From positions 744,001 to 808,000 of the forward strand of contig CAWCXF010000007.1 in the NCBI GenBank assembly GCA_963799455.1: a DNA stretch of 64,000 nt, given 5' to 3'. This stretch comes from CAWCXF01 sp963799455. GTDB taxonomy: Bacteria; Pseudomonadota; Alphaproteobacteria; Rhodobacterales; Rhodobacteraceae. Below, piece after piece: positions 15,002 to 24,832 of the stretch. The notes under the pieces were generated by a model that did no database searches, was not told the DNA's origin, and saw only the letters and a program-made list of their open reading frames with translations. Each line of letters opens with the position of its first letter. Position 1 is the first letter of the stretch. The position numbers were made by a program, and so were the translations under genes.

Positions 15002-17206
15002 TCAGCGACCCTTCCGCCCCCTTCTCTTCACGTTCCCCCCGCGCTGCCCGCCCCGCCCGGCCGTCGAGCGCCCCTCGGCGCGGCGCGCGTCCTCCACCGC
15101 CTGCTCGACCGAGGATTGCTGCACCATCGGGTCGCCGCCCACCGCGAGATCCACCGCCTCCAGCCGCTTGACCTCGTCGCGCAGCCGCGCAGCCTCCTCG
15201 AACTCGAGGTTCTCGGCCGCGCGGCGCATGTCGGCCCTGAGCCCGTCGAGATGGGCCTGGAGGTTCGCGCCCACCAGGGGCTTGTCCACCTTGGCCGTGA
15301 CGCGGGCCATGTCGGCGTCGCCCCGGTAGAGCCCGGCGAGGATGTCCTCGACGTTCTTCCTGACCGTGGCCGGCGTGATGCCGTGCTCCTCGTTGTAGGC
15401 GATCTGGCGGGCCCGCCTGCGGTCGGTCTCGCGCATCGCGCGCTCCATCGAGCCCGTCACGTGGTCGGCGTAGAGGATCACGCGCCCTTCTGCGTTCCGC
15501 GCCGCCCGCCCGATGGTCTGGATGAGCGAGGTCTCCGAGCGCAGGAACCCCTCCTTGTCGGCGTCGAGGATGGCGACCAGCCCGCATTCGGGGATGTCGA
15601 GCCCCTCGCGCAGCAGGTTGATGCCCACCAGCACGTCGAAGGCGCCGAGGCGAAGGTCGCGCAGGATCTCGATGCGCTCGATCGTGTCGATGTCGGAGTG
15701 CATGTAGCGCACCCGGATGCCCTGCTCGTGGAGATACTCGGTCAGATCCTCCGCCATGCGCTTCGTGAGCGTCGTGACCAGCGTGCGGTAGCCCTTGGCG
15801 GCGACGCGCCGGACCTCGTCCAGCAGGTCGTCCACCTGCATCTCGACGGGCCGGATCTCGACCTCGGGGTCCACGAGCCCCGTGGGCCGGATCACCTGCT
15901 CCACGAAGACGCCGCCGGCCTGCTCCAGCTCCCAGGCCGAGGGGGTGGCCGAGACGAACACCGACTGGGGCCGCATCGCGTCCCACTCCTCGAACTTGAG
16001 GGGTCGGTTGTCCATGCAGGACGGCAGGCGGAAGCCGTGCTCGGCCAGCGTGAACTTGCGCCGGTAGTCGCCGCGATACATGCCGCCGATCTGGGGCACC
16101 GAGACGTGGGACTCGTCGGCGAAGACGATCGCGTGGTCGGGGATGAACTCGAAGAGGGTGGGGGGCGGCTCGCCGGGCGCGCGCCCCGTGAGGTAGCGCG
16201 AGTAGTTCTCGATGCCGTTGCACACGCCTGTGGCCTCCAGCATCTCGATGTCGAAATGGGTGCGCTGCTCCAGCCGCTGGGCCTCCAGGAGCTTGCCCTC
16301 GCCGACGAGCTGGTCGAGGCGGGTCTTCAGCTCCGCCTTGATCTTGACGATGGCCTGCTTGAGCGTCGGGCGGGGCGTGACGTAGTGCGAGTTGGCGTAG
16401 ATCCGCACGCGGTCCATCTCGCCCGTGCGCTTGCCCGTCAGCGGGTCGAACTCGGTGATCGATTCGAGGTCGGAGCCGAAGAACGACAGCCGCCAGGCGC
16501 GGTCCTCGAGGTGGGCGGGGTGGACCTCCACCACGTCGCCGCGCACGCGGAACGAGCCGCGGGCGAAGGCCTGGTCGTTGCGCCGATACTGCTGGGCCAC
16601 GAGGTCGGCCATGATCTTGCGCTGGTCGTACTCCTGGCCCGCGACCAGATCCTGGGTCATGGCGCCGTAGGTCTCGACCGAGCCTATGCCGTAGATGCAC
16701 GAGACCGAGGCCACGATGATCACGTCGTCGCGCTCCAGGAGCGCGCGGGTGGCCGAGTGGCGCATCCGGTCGATCTGCTCGTTGATCTGGGACTCCTTCT
16801 CGATGAAGGTGTCCGATCGCGGCACGTAGGCCTCAGGCTGGTAGTAGTCGTAGTAGCTCACGAAGTACTCGACCGCGTTGTCGGGGAAGAAGCCCTTGAA
16901 CTCGCCGTAGAGCTGGGCCGCGAGCGTCTTGTTGGGCGCCAGCACGATGGCGGGGCGCTGCGTCGCCTCGATCACCTTGGCCATGGTGAAGGTCTTGCCG
17001 GTGCCGGTGGCGCCGAGCAGCACCTGGTCGCGCTCGCCCGACGCGACCCCCCGGGCCAGCTCGGCGATGGCGGTGGGCTGGTCGCCGGCAGGCTCGAAGT
17101 CGGTCGCCATGCGGAACCGGATGCCGCCCTCGAGCTTCTCGCGGGTGCCCGGCGGCTCGGCGGGGGCGTGCATCATGGGCAGGTGCTGGATCGCGTCGTC
17201 GGGCAT
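15002..17206 (-). CDS. uvrB: excinuclease ABC subunit B
   Basis: 734-residue UvrB, the damage-verifying helicase of nucleotide excision repair, which works with UvrA, UvrC and UvrD. Visible: Walker A LLGATGTGKTFT, beta-hairpin YYDYYQPEAYVP, FADESHVSVPQIGGMY, helicase motif VTTLTKRMAEDL, QTIGRAARN, and the C-terminal UvrC-binding motif (NLEFEEAARLRDEVKRLE). ATG 17206 is preferred over the longer frame because GGAGGGGG lies just upstream at correct spacing. It is a single-gene unit facing the insertion-sequence cluster. Confidence 0.97.
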   Translation of the reverse strand: MPDDAIQHLPMMHAPAEPPGTREKLEGGIRFRMATDFEPAGDQPTAIAELARGVASGERDQVLLGATGTGKTFTMAKVIEATQRPAIVLAPNKTLAAQLYGEFKGFFPDNAVEYFVSYYDYYQPEAYVPRSDTFIEKESQINEQIDRMRHSATRALLERDDVIIVASVSCIYGIGSVETYGAMTQDLVAGQEYDQRKIMADLVAQQYRRNDQAFARGSFRVRGDVVEVHPAHLEDRAWRLSFFGSDLESITEFDPLTGKRTGEMDRVRIYANSHYVTPRPTLKQAIVKIKAELKTRLDQLVGEGKLLEAQRLEQRTHFDIEMLEATGVCNGIENYSRYLTGRAPGEPPPTLFEFIPDHAIVFADESHVSVPQIGGMYRGDYRRKFTLAEHGFRLPSCMDNRPLKFEEWDAMRPQSVFVSATPSAWELEQAGGVFVEQVIRPTGLVDPEVEIRPVEMQVDDLLDEVRRVAAKGYRTLVTTLTKRMAEDLTEYLHEQGIRVRYMHSDIDTIERIEILRDLRLGAFDVLVGINLLREGLDIPECGLVAILDADKEGFLRSETSLIQTIGRAARNAEGRVILYADHVTGSMERAMRETDRRRARQIAYNEEHGITPATVRKNVEDILAGLYRGDADMARVTAKVDKPLVGANLQAHLDGLRADMRRAAENLEFEEAARLRDEVKRLEAVDLAVGGDPMVQQSSVEQAVEDARRAEGRSTAGRGGQRGGNVKRRGRKGR

Positions 17207-17344
17207 GTCGTTCCCCCTCCGTCCCGGAACCAAGATGCGCTCCCGGCCGGGGCGATCAAGCCTGCGCGGCCCCCTTAGCGGCACGGGCCTTGCCGACGGC
17301 CGGCCGGCCCTTCATAACCCGCCCCGCACACAGGAGCGATCCCC

Positions 17345-17656
17345 ATGCGCGCGCGCATCTACCAGCCGGCCAAGACGGCGATGCAGTCGGGCACCGCCAG
17401 GACCCGAAGCTGGGTGCTGGAGTTCGCGGCCGAGACCCCGCGCGAGGTCGATCCCCTGATGGGCTGGACCTCCTCGAACGACACCCAGAGCCAGGTGCGG
17501 CTGACCTTCGACTCGAAGGAGGCGGCGCTCGACTACGCCCGCGAGAACGGCATCGAGGCGACGGTGCTCGACGCCCACCGCCGCGGCCCGAACATCCGCG
17601 CCGGCGGCTACGGCGAGAACTTCGCCACCAAGCGCCGCGGCGCCTGGACGCACTGA
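17345..17656 (+). CDS. NDUFS4-like ETC complex I accessory subunit
   Basis: 103-residue protein of the ETC_C1 / NDUFS4-type family found in alphaproteobacteria and mitochondria, where it is a peripheral-arm accessory subunit of NADH:ubiquinone oxidoreductase. It reads ARIYQPAKTAMQSGTARTRS, MGWTSSNDTQSQVRLTFDSK, AALDYARENGIEA and ends KRRGAWTH, all hallmarks. Starts at ATG 17345 with AGGAGCG upstream. It stands alone; the nuo operon is not in the window. Confidence 0.93.
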   Translation: MRARIYQPAKTAMQSGTARTRSWVLEFAAETPREVDPLMGWTSSNDTQSQVRLTFDSKEAALDYARENGIEATVLDAHRRGPNIRAGGYGENFATKRRGAWTH

Positions 17657-18047
17657 GCCGAGGGGGGCCCCGCGCCATGGGGCCGGTCCCGACCCGGGGC
17701 CGACGGCCCGAGGGTCGTCTCCGGCGCGCCCCTGCGCGGACGGTTCATCCCCGAGCGACGCCACGCGCGCAGGCCGGCTGCTCGGAGGGGGCTTCGGGCC
17801 TCGGGCGCCGGTTGAGGCCTCGTGCGTCAGCGCCCGTTCGTCCGGTCGCGCCCTCTCGATCGCGGATCCGGTTCGCGGGGACGCTGGAGGCGGCGCGCGG
17901 CGGCCGGATCCGGCATCGTCCTCGCGGTCGATCCCAGGGCCTCGGTCCCAGGGCCTCGGTCGGACCGACCCGCGATGAGGCGCGAGAGGCTCCCCCGGTC
18001 CCGACCCGGCGTGCGGACCGGGCCGCCGCGGGCCTGCGCCGTTCGCG
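17657..18047. other. gene-free spacer with a 14-bp tandem repeat
   Basis: 391 bases with no supported gene. A perfect direct repeat of TCCCAGGGCCTCGG occupies 17932-17959. The rest is GC-rich, with open frames that read as Arg/Pro-rich low complexity. Confidence 0.6.
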
Positions 18048-18467
18048 TCACGCTCCCCCGGCCGGCCCTCCCACCACCACGACGCCGTTCATCCCCAGGC
18101 CCTGGTGCGGCAGGCAGACGTAGCGGTAGACGCCCGGCACGTCGAAGGTCCGACGGTAGATGTCGCCCGGAGCGACGTCGCCCGAGTTGAACGGGGCCGC
18201 CCCCTCGGGAAGCGACACGTCGGAAGGGTTCTCCACCGCCTCCGGCGCCGCGGTCACGGAATGCGTCACCAGCGAGGTGTTGCGCCACTCCACCGTGCCG
18301 CCCACGGGGACCGCGATCCGGGCGGGCTGGAAGTTCAGGGCCGTGCTCATCTCGACGATCCCGTCGGTCCCGGGCGCGGGAGGCTGGTCGTAGGCCGGCC
18401 CGCCGAGGCCGCAGCCCGCGAGCGTCACCGCCGACACCAAGAGCATCGCGTTCGTCCGTCGTCCCAT
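18048..18467 (-). CDS. plastocyanin/azurin-like blue-copper lipoprotein
   Basis: 139 residues with a lipoprotein signal (MGRRTNAMLLVSAVTLAGC, lipidated Cys19) and one cupredoxin domain. Type-1 copper ligands are visible: His69 (LVTHSVT), Cys118, His121 and Met126 in YVCLPHQGLGMNG. Such proteins carry single electrons at the periplasmic membrane face. It is monocistronic as far as can be seen, with the spacer 18468-18867 upstream. Redox partner unknown. Confidence 0.9.
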   Translation of the reverse strand: MGRRTNAMLLVSAVTLAGCGLGGPAYDQPPAPGTDGIVEMSTALNFQPARIAVPVGGTVEWRNTSLVTHSVTAAPEAVENPSDVSLPEGAAPFNSGDVAPGDIYRRTFDVPGVYRYVCLPHQGLGMNGVVVVGGPAGGA

Positions 18468-18867
18468 CGGCCCGGCCCTCCACGCCTCGCGCCACCGCGG
18501 CGCCGATCGATCAAGGCGCGACGCCGCCGAGGGTTCCCGCAGGCCGTGGGCCGCGCGCGACCCCCGCGGCCCGGCCCCGCGCCCCGATCCGCCTCGACGG
18601 GCCGCCCTGGCGGCCGCGGCACCCGCTCGCCGCCGCGGTCCCCGAGGCGCGGGCGCGCAGCGCGCGCCCCGACGATCCGGCGTCCGGTCGCGCCGAGCCT
18701 CTTGGGGGCCGCGGCGGGGCGCGGCCCGGCGACATCCCGGCGTCCGCGGCGCCGCGCGAGGAGGCCGAACCGGACGCCTCGGGCGGGATGCCCCGGCCCC
18801 GGCTCGCGGGCGGAGCGGGCGAAGGGGGTTGTCATCGGGGCGCCGACTGGGCGACACGGGCTCCAGC
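18468..18867. other. gene-free spacer upstream of the split tRNA
   Basis: 400 bases, extremely GC-rich, separating the cupredoxin gene from the tRNA 5' half. No coding frame with family resemblance, no clear promoter or terminator. Confidence 0.5.
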
Positions 18868-18906
18868 GGGCCCATAGCTCAACTGGATAGAGCAGCCGAT
18901 TCTAAG
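18868..18906 (+). tRNA. 5' half of tRNA-Arg(TCT), split by an integrated island
   Basis: GGGCCCA (acceptor 5' strand), TA, the D-arm GCTCAACTGGATAGAGC, then A and GCCGA (anticodon stem) followed by TTCTAA. The 3' half with a matching TGGGCCC acceptor strand, GCCA end and TCGGC anticodon-stem partner lies at 25381-25425. Joined, they give a normal tRNA with loop CTTCTAA and anticodon TCT. The sequence after TTCTAA here does not form a T-arm or acceptor strand, so this copy alone is not a complete tRNA. Confidence 0.8.
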
Positions 18907-18968
18907 CCGGAGGTCTGGGTCCGAGAAAGCGAACGAAAACAAACGGGTAGGAAAATGGGAAGGACTTG

Positions 18969-18988
18969 CGAACCGTTTCTCGAACCGT
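18969..18988 (+). repeat. left-end arm-type repeats of the island (two CGAACCGT)
   Basis: CGAACCGT at 18969-18976 and 18981-18988. The same octamer occurs at 25231-25238 and 25254-25261, with a variant CGAACCGG at 25265-25272 near the right end, next to the integrase start. Direct repeats near both ends of a tyrosine-integrase element are typical of arm-binding sites. Confidence 0.6.
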
Positions 18989-19003
18989 TATCAGAAGGGT
19001 CAC

Positions 19004-19036
19004 GGCCCCGTAGCTCAACTGGATAGAGCACCTGCC
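19004..19036 (+). tRNA. second tRNA-Arg-like 5' half inside the island
   Basis: GGCCCCG, TA, D-arm GCTCAACTGGATAGAGC, then ACCTGCC, after which tRNA similarity stops abruptly. The D-arm is identical to that at 18868, but the acceptor strand GGCCCCG does not pair with the 3' half at 25425. It abuts a truncated gene, so it marks a recombination junction, probably an attachment-site half of another element or host. Confidence 0.65.
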
Positions 19037-19290
19037 GCGCCCAGAACGTCGCCCTGCACGATGGCCGGGACGAACCCCGGCTGAGCCGTGGCGGCAACCT
19101 GCGTGGCCGTGTATCCAGCGAACGGGGTGTCCATCCGCGCGACGTTGGCGGTGCCTGCGGCGGTCAGGGCGTTGGCGGCGGCGATGGCAGCCGGTGCCGA
19201 TGTGCGGCATCCACGAGGGCGGCGTGGATGCCCGAGGTGTTCTTCATGTGGGATGCGCCGTGGGGGCGGGTCACGAGGTAGAGGGGCATG
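19037..19290 (-). pseudogene. truncated, frameshifted small island protein
   Basis: Starts MPLYLVTRPHGASHMKNTSG at 19290, and after one shift near 19200 continues ANALTAAGTANVARMDTPFA and GYTATQVAATAQPGF up to the tRNA fragment at 19036, where it is cut off without a stop of its own. Function unknown; no family recognised. Confidence 0.5.
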
Positions 19291-19293
19291 GGG

Positions 19294-20001
19294 TCAGTCC
19301 TTTTCCCTGAGGGCGAGCTTCAAGCGGTCCAGCGGGCGCGTCCGCCCCGCCTCCCACTCGCGGTTGCGGTTGATGGCGCGCTGGGCGGCGGTCTTGACGG
19401 CGGCGATGGCACTCTGGACGCTGCGCACCTCCTCGCCCACCAGCCTGTCGGCAAGGTCGTGGGCACTGAACGGGCGGGACCGGGCAGGCATCCGGTCGAT
19501 CACGGCGATGAGGGCCGCACCCAAGACCTTGTTGTTCGTCGCGGCGGCAAGCAGGGCGGCGTTCTTCAGCTCCACGATCCCAGAGCCGGTGAGCTGCTGC
19601 TGGTAGTTGGTGCGCTCCGGCGTCCCGAGGCCCGCGCGGGCGAGGACGGCGACGGGGCTGGACCATAGCTGCGCAGTCATGGCGAGGCTGTCCGCCGCCG
19701 CGTTCAGCTCCTTGAGGTGCGCCCAGCGGGTGTCGGAGGAGTTGGTGGCGACCTCGCGGCGGGCGGTCGCTGCGGCCTTGTCGGCGGCGGCGCGCTGGTC
19801 GCGGGGGTCGAAGCCCGCGCGGGCCATGCTGTCGGAGGCATCAGTGGCACGGGCGGCGATGCCTGCGTCCAGCGTGTCGATCAACTGGCTGAACTTCTCG
19901 GCGCGGCGGGCCGCGACCTCGGCAAGGCTGATGACCTCCGCCGTGGCGAGGATGGGCCTGTCAGAGATGCTGAGGGGGAGGGATGGTGCGGGGTCGGCCA
20001 T
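19294..20001 (-). CDS. hypothetical helical island protein
   Basis: 235 residues, rich in Ala, predicted mostly alpha-helical, no signal peptide or membrane segment. Segments such as ARRAEKFSQLIDTLDAGI and SAIAAVKTAAQRAINRNREW suggest coiled coil. It is one of the few uninterrupted frames in the island and ends 3 bp before the start of the next gene, so it belongs to the minus-strand island operon. Function unknown; a packaging or structural role is possible but only inferred from position after the terminase-like gene. Confidence 0.65.
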   Translation of the reverse strand: MADPAPSLPLSISDRPILATAEVISLAEVAARRAEKFSQLIDTLDAGIAARATDASDSMARAGFDPRDQRAAADKAAATARREVATNSSDTRWAHLKELNAAADSLAMTAQLWSSPVAVLARAGLGTPERTNYQQQLTGSGIVELKNAALLAAATNNKVLGAALIAVIDRMPARSRPFSAHDLADRLVGEEVRSVQSAIAAVKTAAQRAINRNREWEAGRTRPLDRLKLALREKD

Positions 20002-20109
20002 TGTCGGGCTCCTCTTGCCGGGCGCACCGCCATTGGTGGCCTCTCCGGCGAAGATACCGCGCCAGTGGTGGCCCGGGCGACCATTATCTATTGTTGTCAG
20101 ATGGTTGGG

Positions 20110-20373
20110 CTACAGCCACCACGCATACTGCGGGTCCCCGGCCTTGCCCGGGGCGGCGCGGCGCAGCCTTTGCGACGTGGTCACCGGCAGGTGCGCCTCG
20201 GGGTCCTCTGCTGTCGAGCCCAACTGACCATCCCGACGCACGATGGCGGGGCGCAGGTGACGAGCGCGACGACAGGGCCGCGCTCCGCCGGGCGGAGGAA
20301 TCCAGCCCTCCACCGCGCGGGCCTCATACCCCATGTTCCTGAGCAGGCCCGCCGCCGTGTCGGTAGGCCTCAA
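20110..20373 (-). CDS. small hypothetical island protein, possibly frameshifted
   Basis: 87-codon frame starting MRPTDTAAGLLRNMGYEARA. The first ~30 residues look protein-like, while the rest is Arg/Pro-rich and may be out of frame. It starts 12 bp after the end of the terminase-like gene. No family recognised. Confidence 0.35.
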   Translation of the reverse strand: MRPTDTAAGLLRNMGYEARAVEGWIPPPGGARPCRRARHLRPAIVRRDGQLGSTAEDPEAHLPVTTSQRLRRAAPGKAGDPQYAWWL

Positions 20374-20385
20374 GGCGCGTCTCCA

Positions 20386-20882
20386 CTAGTCACCCCGCGT
20401 CGTGTCGCGCGCGCCGGGGATGCGCTCCACCGTCTCGGGCCGCTGGGGTCCGATGTCCTCGTGTTCAAGGAACTCCTCCATGGACAGGCGCTGCGGCACG
20501 ACAAGGACGCCCAGACCCACGTTGACCTGAACGGACGGCGGCAGGGGCGTGTCGATGTAGTCGTGCCGGGCCTTCAAGAGGAAGATGTTGGCGACGACGT
20601 TGCCCTCATCGGCGGCGAGCCGGAGGTTGCCCACGAGCTGGTCGTGCTCGGCGGCCCGGCCGCGCTCAGCGCCTCCAACACCTCGGGCTGGCGGTCGCGG
20701 CACCGCCGGAAGGCGTCCCTGCCCATCCGCAGGGCGTTGGCGATGGTCACGACAGAACAGCCGCGCGCGGACAGCTCCTCCACGATCTTGAGGCCCTTGG
20801 CCCCGACGCGGTATTCCGACTTGCCGACATCGTTCACCACCCGGCGGGCGGGCAAGTTGTCCAGATATTCAGTGCTGCCCAT
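20386..20882 (-). pseudogene. phage terminase small subunit-like protein, one frameshift
   Basis: MGSTEYLDNLPARRVVNDVG at the start (20882) leads to a helix-turn-helix LSARGCSVVTIANALRMGRD. After one shift near 20660 it continues GRAAEHDQLVGNLRLAADEG and NVVANIFLLKARHDYIDTPL to the stop at 20386. The combination of HTH with the FLLKARH.Y block is what I know from small terminase subunits that recognise packaging sites. A satellite with its own small terminase can redirect helper-phage packaging. One base separates it from an intact frame. Confidence 0.6.
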
Positions 20883-22065
20883 TGGCGGCCTCCCTCTCCA
20901 TCTCATTGCAGACGCGTTGCACCACGGATTTGCCGACGCGAAGCTCGCGGGCGATTGCGTTCTGTCCAGCGCCCGGGGCGCGAAGCGACCGGATCGCGGC
21001 ACGGTTCCGTCTCCGGTCGGGGGACGCCCAAAGCGGGAGCCTCGGGCGCGGGCAGTGGCGAGCCCGGCGCATGGGTCCGCTCAATCAGGTATGTCGCGTT
21101 CCAGCGCGGCGAAGATCGCTGGCGCGCGCTGACGGCAAAGTCGGGGTCAAGGATCACCGCCAGCATCACCAGCGTCGGAATACGTCCGCCCGGACCATCT
21201 CGCAGAGGACGTGCAGCACGAGGTCGGAGCGGTCAGCCTCCCACGGTCCCGGGGTCGTCAGGGTCCTAGCCGCCAGCACGATCAGGGCCTTGCAGTCCGG
21301 TCGGACACGCCCGCAGGCAGGTCCGTCAACGCCATCCAGCCGCCCCGGCGCGTCAGCGCCGTGTTCGCCTTGGCCGGGTCGCCGCCCCGACGCGCTCCTC
21401 GGCGTGAGCGGGGAAGGCGTCTAGCGCGGTGGCGCAGGCTCCAGTCCTCCGCGACGACGCGGGCAAGCCGGGGCGTGCGGCCCTTCGCGCGCTTCTTCTC
21501 CCCGGGGACGTTGACCGTCCCGGGCAGGCGCATGATGCGGTCGATGTTGTGGCAGGCATCGGCGCCCATCGCCACGCCGATTGCGATGTTGCGGGCCTCC
21601 ACCTCCGGGTGCCGGTCCATCCTCCGGCGCGGCAGTCGGCTCAGCAGCAGCCAGAAGCACTGGAAGCCGCCGCCGCTGTCCACGACGACGCTGGGCCGGG
21701 GGAAGGGCAACTTCTTGCCGTCCTGCTCCCAGTCCTCGACCATCCGGGCGATCCGCTCGCGCTCCGGCCCGACCTCCATCGCCCGCGCGCGGGTCCACGT
21801 CAACGTGCAGGGCCACCGCCGCCGCCATGTCCGCCTTCTTGGGCTTGCTAGAGACGGGGCCACGGGTCCGGTTCACGGTGAAGTAGATGTTCTGCCGCGC
21901 CTGCCGCTCACCAATCCACGCGGCCACTGCCGCCACGTCGCCCGCGCCGAAGGTCCGCGTGGTGGTCCTCCCGCCGTCCGGGATGATGGAGGTCAGCACC
22001 CACGGCCCATCCGGGCACCAGTGCGCGAGGAAGTCCACCGCCGCCGCCGTGTCGCCGGACAACAA
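20869..22065 (-). pseudogene. phage/plasmid primase-like protein (RepB-type), multiple frameshifts
   Basis: Successive frames read AAVDFLAHWCPDGPWVLTSI, then VVDSGGGFQCFWLLLSRLP, RNIAIGVAMGADACHNIDRI and MRLPGTVNVPGEKKRAKGRT (the diagnostic primase block), then CEMVRADVF and VILDPDFAVSARQRSS, and finally an HTH-like IARELRVGKSVVQRVCNEM at 20869. This is the RepB-like DNA primase family of phages and satellites. At least three shifts break it. The start is uncertain (TTG 22065 or upstream). The C-terminal HTH may be a separate small gene overlapping the terminase-like start. Confidence 0.6.
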
Positions 22066-22188
22066 GCCTTTCTGGTCGCCCGGCGTGCCATCCGGGGTTA
22101 AGCTATCCCCGTCGATGATGTTCTTGTGACAGTGCTCCTTGAGCGCCCCCTGCTTCCCGGCTGGGGGCGTTCTCCTTCTCCGGCCCGC

Positions 22189-22441
22189 TCATTCTCCGGC
22201 CTCCATCCACACGCGCACGTCATCGGCGCGGTAGCGGACGTTGCGGCCCACCTTCAGGAAGGGCGGTCCCTGCCGCTCGGCAGCGGAATGCCTCAAGCGA
22301 CTTCGTGGAGAAGCCGGTCATCTGGGCCACCTGGTCGGCGGTCAGGTATTCGGGGGTCATGGGCAGCCGCCCACGGGGCAGCTCACGCAGGAGGCGCTCC
22401 GCGACGGCCTCCGCAAGGGCATCAATCGTCTGTTGGTCCAC
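22189..22441 (-). pseudogene. AlpA-like excisionase / helix-turn-helix regulator, one frameshift
   Basis: MDQQTIDALAEAVAERLLRE leads to MTPEYLTADQVAQMTGFSTK, a MerR/AlpA-type recognition helix. After a one-base shift near 22290 it reads ERQGPPFLKVGRNVRYRADD and VRVWMEAGE to the stop at 22189, the usual wing and C-terminus. AlpA-like proteins control integrase expression or act as excisionases, which fits its place between integrase and primase. Confidence 0.65.
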
Positions 22442-22693
22442 GTCCGGTCACCAAGCCAGGCTGCCTGCCGGACAGCCGGATCAGTGACAGGGCAGCGGTG
22501 CCGCAGCACCCACCGGGTCGCCCCGCGCCCCCCGCATGGGGCGCTCCCCGCGCGCGGCACTTCCCGGTGGGCCGACGCGGTTCCCAACTCCGGGGCGCTG
22601 CCCCGGTGTCCCCTGTTTCAGGGTAGTCGCATGGTCCCGATACTTACCCGCTCCGGCCCGCCTTGGGAAACCCTGAATCGCCCTAACCAGCCC

Positions 22694-23778
22694 TCAATCC
22701 GTTGTTGTGGAAGGCTCAAGCAGGGCGAGGAGCGCCACCGTCATGCGCTCCTGCTCCGCAAGCAGCGTGTCGAACAGCGCCCGCTCGTGGATGTAGACGC
22801 CATCAATCCCCGGCACGGTGTGGTCCAGCAGCAGGCGGGCGTTCACCCGGTCGATGCCCGTGCGCTGGGCAACGGTGCGGTAGGTGTGGCGCAGGATGTG
22901 GCCCGTCTCGCTGGGCAGGGCCTTCTCCTTCCAGACCTGCGTTGCGATCACCTCGCCCGTCTTGGTGGACCGGGACGGGAACAGCCAAGGGCTGCCGGGG
23001 AACAGCACGTCGCCCGCCGCGAGGGCGTGGCGCACCACCTCAACCATCCGCCCGGACAGGGGCAGGTCGAAGGAGCGGCCCGACTTCATCCGGGGGATCG
23101 ACACCGCCGGGGCGTCCAGCCGCACCCAATCGCGGCGGATGCCGACAAGGGTGCCGGGGCGCAGGCCGACAGGAGCCCGAGGAGGTGCATGTCGCGCCGG
23201 AGCGGGTTGGGCAGGGCCTGCACCCGCGCGCCACCAGTCCGCGAGGTCGTCGGGCATCAGCACGCGGTTGCTGGCCCGCTCCTTGTTGAACGTGACCGCC
23301 TGCACCGGGTTGCCCGGCAGGGCGTCGGGATCGTCCACCACCTTGAGCGCGAAGTTGTAGGCCGCGCGGAAGTCGCGCATCGCCTTGTTGGCGGTGGTCG
23401 CGCCGTGGTCCACGGTGATGCGCCGGTGCTCCTCGCGGGCTTGGCTGCGCTTCATCCCGGCCACGGGCATCGCGCCCCACTTGGGCAGGTAGCGGTCCAG
23501 CCGCTCCATCATGTCGACAATGGACCGCTCGACACAGCCCCGGGCGCGCATGTCGGCCCCATACTCCTCGAACATCCGGCGGACGGTCCAGCCTCCCGCG
23601 TCGGCGGACGGGTCGGGTGGCGGCGCGTTCGGGTCGATGCCGCGCTTGATCTGGTCAGCAGGACCGCCGCCCGGCTCCGGGCATCGTCCAGCGTCATCTC
23701 GTCGGTGCCCCCGAGGGTGTGGCGGACGGTCTTGACCAGCACCTTCGTTCCCGCTCGCCACTGAGATCACCGCCCGCT
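22694..23778 (-). pseudogene. int: tyrosine integrase copy 1, N-terminus missing, frameshifted
   Basis: Phage-type integrase reading KVLVKTVRHTLGGTDEMTLD, WTVRRMFEEYGADMRARGCV, FRAAYNFALKVVDDPDALP, then catalytic Arg (SGLRPGT), HILRHTYR and the Tyr in GVYIHERALF. Shifts near 23660 and 23200 break the frame. The arm-binding N-terminus expected before KVLVKT is replaced by the IS903-like element. The overlapping part is about 93% identical to copy 2 beyond the IS, so the two come from different elements rather than one interrupted gene. Confidence 0.75.
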
Positions 23779-23786
23779 TCAAGGGG

Positions 23787-24832
23787 CCTTGTTGCACGAA
23801 GCCTGCCTGGGATTCACATTGCCGGTCCAGCGGCATAGCTGGGCGTCATGTCCAAGCCTGCCCCGACGCGCTACCGCACCCTGAACTGGTCCGCCTACAA
23901 CGCGTCGCTGCGTGAGCGTGGATCGCTGACCGTCTGGTTCGACCCTTCGACGCCCTGGCACGCGGCGCCATCGGGCAAGCGCGGCGGCCAGCCGGTCTAC
24001 AGCGACGCCGCGATCCAGGCTTGCCTGACGATCAAGGTGCTGTTCGGCCTGCCGCTTCGCCAGACGACCGGCTTCGTCGCGAGCCTTCTGAAGTTCGCGG
24101 GGCTCGACTGGCCGGTGCCGGACTTCTCGACGCTCTGCCGACGGCAGAAGACCTTGGCCGTTCAGCTGCCCTACCGGGGCAGCGGCGGCCCGCTGCACCT
24201 GCTCGTGGACAGCACGGGCATCAAGGTCCGAGGCGAGGGGGAATGGCACGCGCGCAAGCATGGCGGGGCGCGCAGACGGATCTGGCGAAAGGTCCACCTC
24301 GCCGTCGACGAGGTGACACTCGAGGTCCGCGCGGTCGAGATCACCGGCAGCGGCGTCGGCGATGGGCCTGTGCTACCGGACCTGCTCGGCCAGATCCCAG
24401 CAAACGAGCCAATCGTCTCGGTCACCGCCGACGGCGCCTACGACACCCGCGGCTGCCGCGACGCCATCGCGAACCGCGGCGCGGACGCTGTCATCCCGCC
24501 CCGGCGAAATGCCAAGCCTTGGGAGAAGGACAGCCCCCGGCGTAGAAGCGAGGAACGAGGCTCTGCGCGCCATCAAGCGCCTCGGCCGCACGATCTGGCG
24601 CCGATGGAGCGGATACCACCGCCGAAGCCGCGCCGAGACCAAGATGAACTGCATGAAGCTCCTCGGGCAAAAGCTCATGGCCCGCGACTTCGACCGCCAG
24701 ACCGCCGAACTCCAAGTCCGCATCGCCATCCTCAACCGCTATACCGCGCTCGGCATCCCCGTCACACGACCCGTCGGCTGACCGCCGCGGGGAAAGGGGA
24801 AGCTCGGCCTTCAGGCGTTCCGTGCAACAGAG
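23787..24832 (+). mobile_element. IS903-like IS5-family insertion sequence, copy 1
   Basis: 1046-bp element with inverted ends CCTTGTTGCACG and CGTGCAACAGAG. Nearly identical to the copy at 36506-37550 apart from one extra C near 24537 and a few substitutions. It lies between two diverged integrase fragments, with no target duplication visible. Confidence 0.88.
23848..24781 (+). pseudogene. IS903-like transposase with a one-base insertion
   Basis: Same protein as the intact copy at 36567 until about residue 230, where an additional C in a run of C (near 24537) shifts the frame; the remainder (ARNEALRAIKRLGRTIWRR onward, including the catalytic Glu region) is in another frame. The first catalytic residues, VDSTGIK and TADGAYDTR, are upstream of the shift. 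Probably inactive unless the extra base is a read error. Confidence 0.85.

Noticed and set aside
18868..19036. Two complete tandem tRNA genes
   Set aside because: Both copies lose tRNA pairing after the anticodon stem; only 5' halves are supported.
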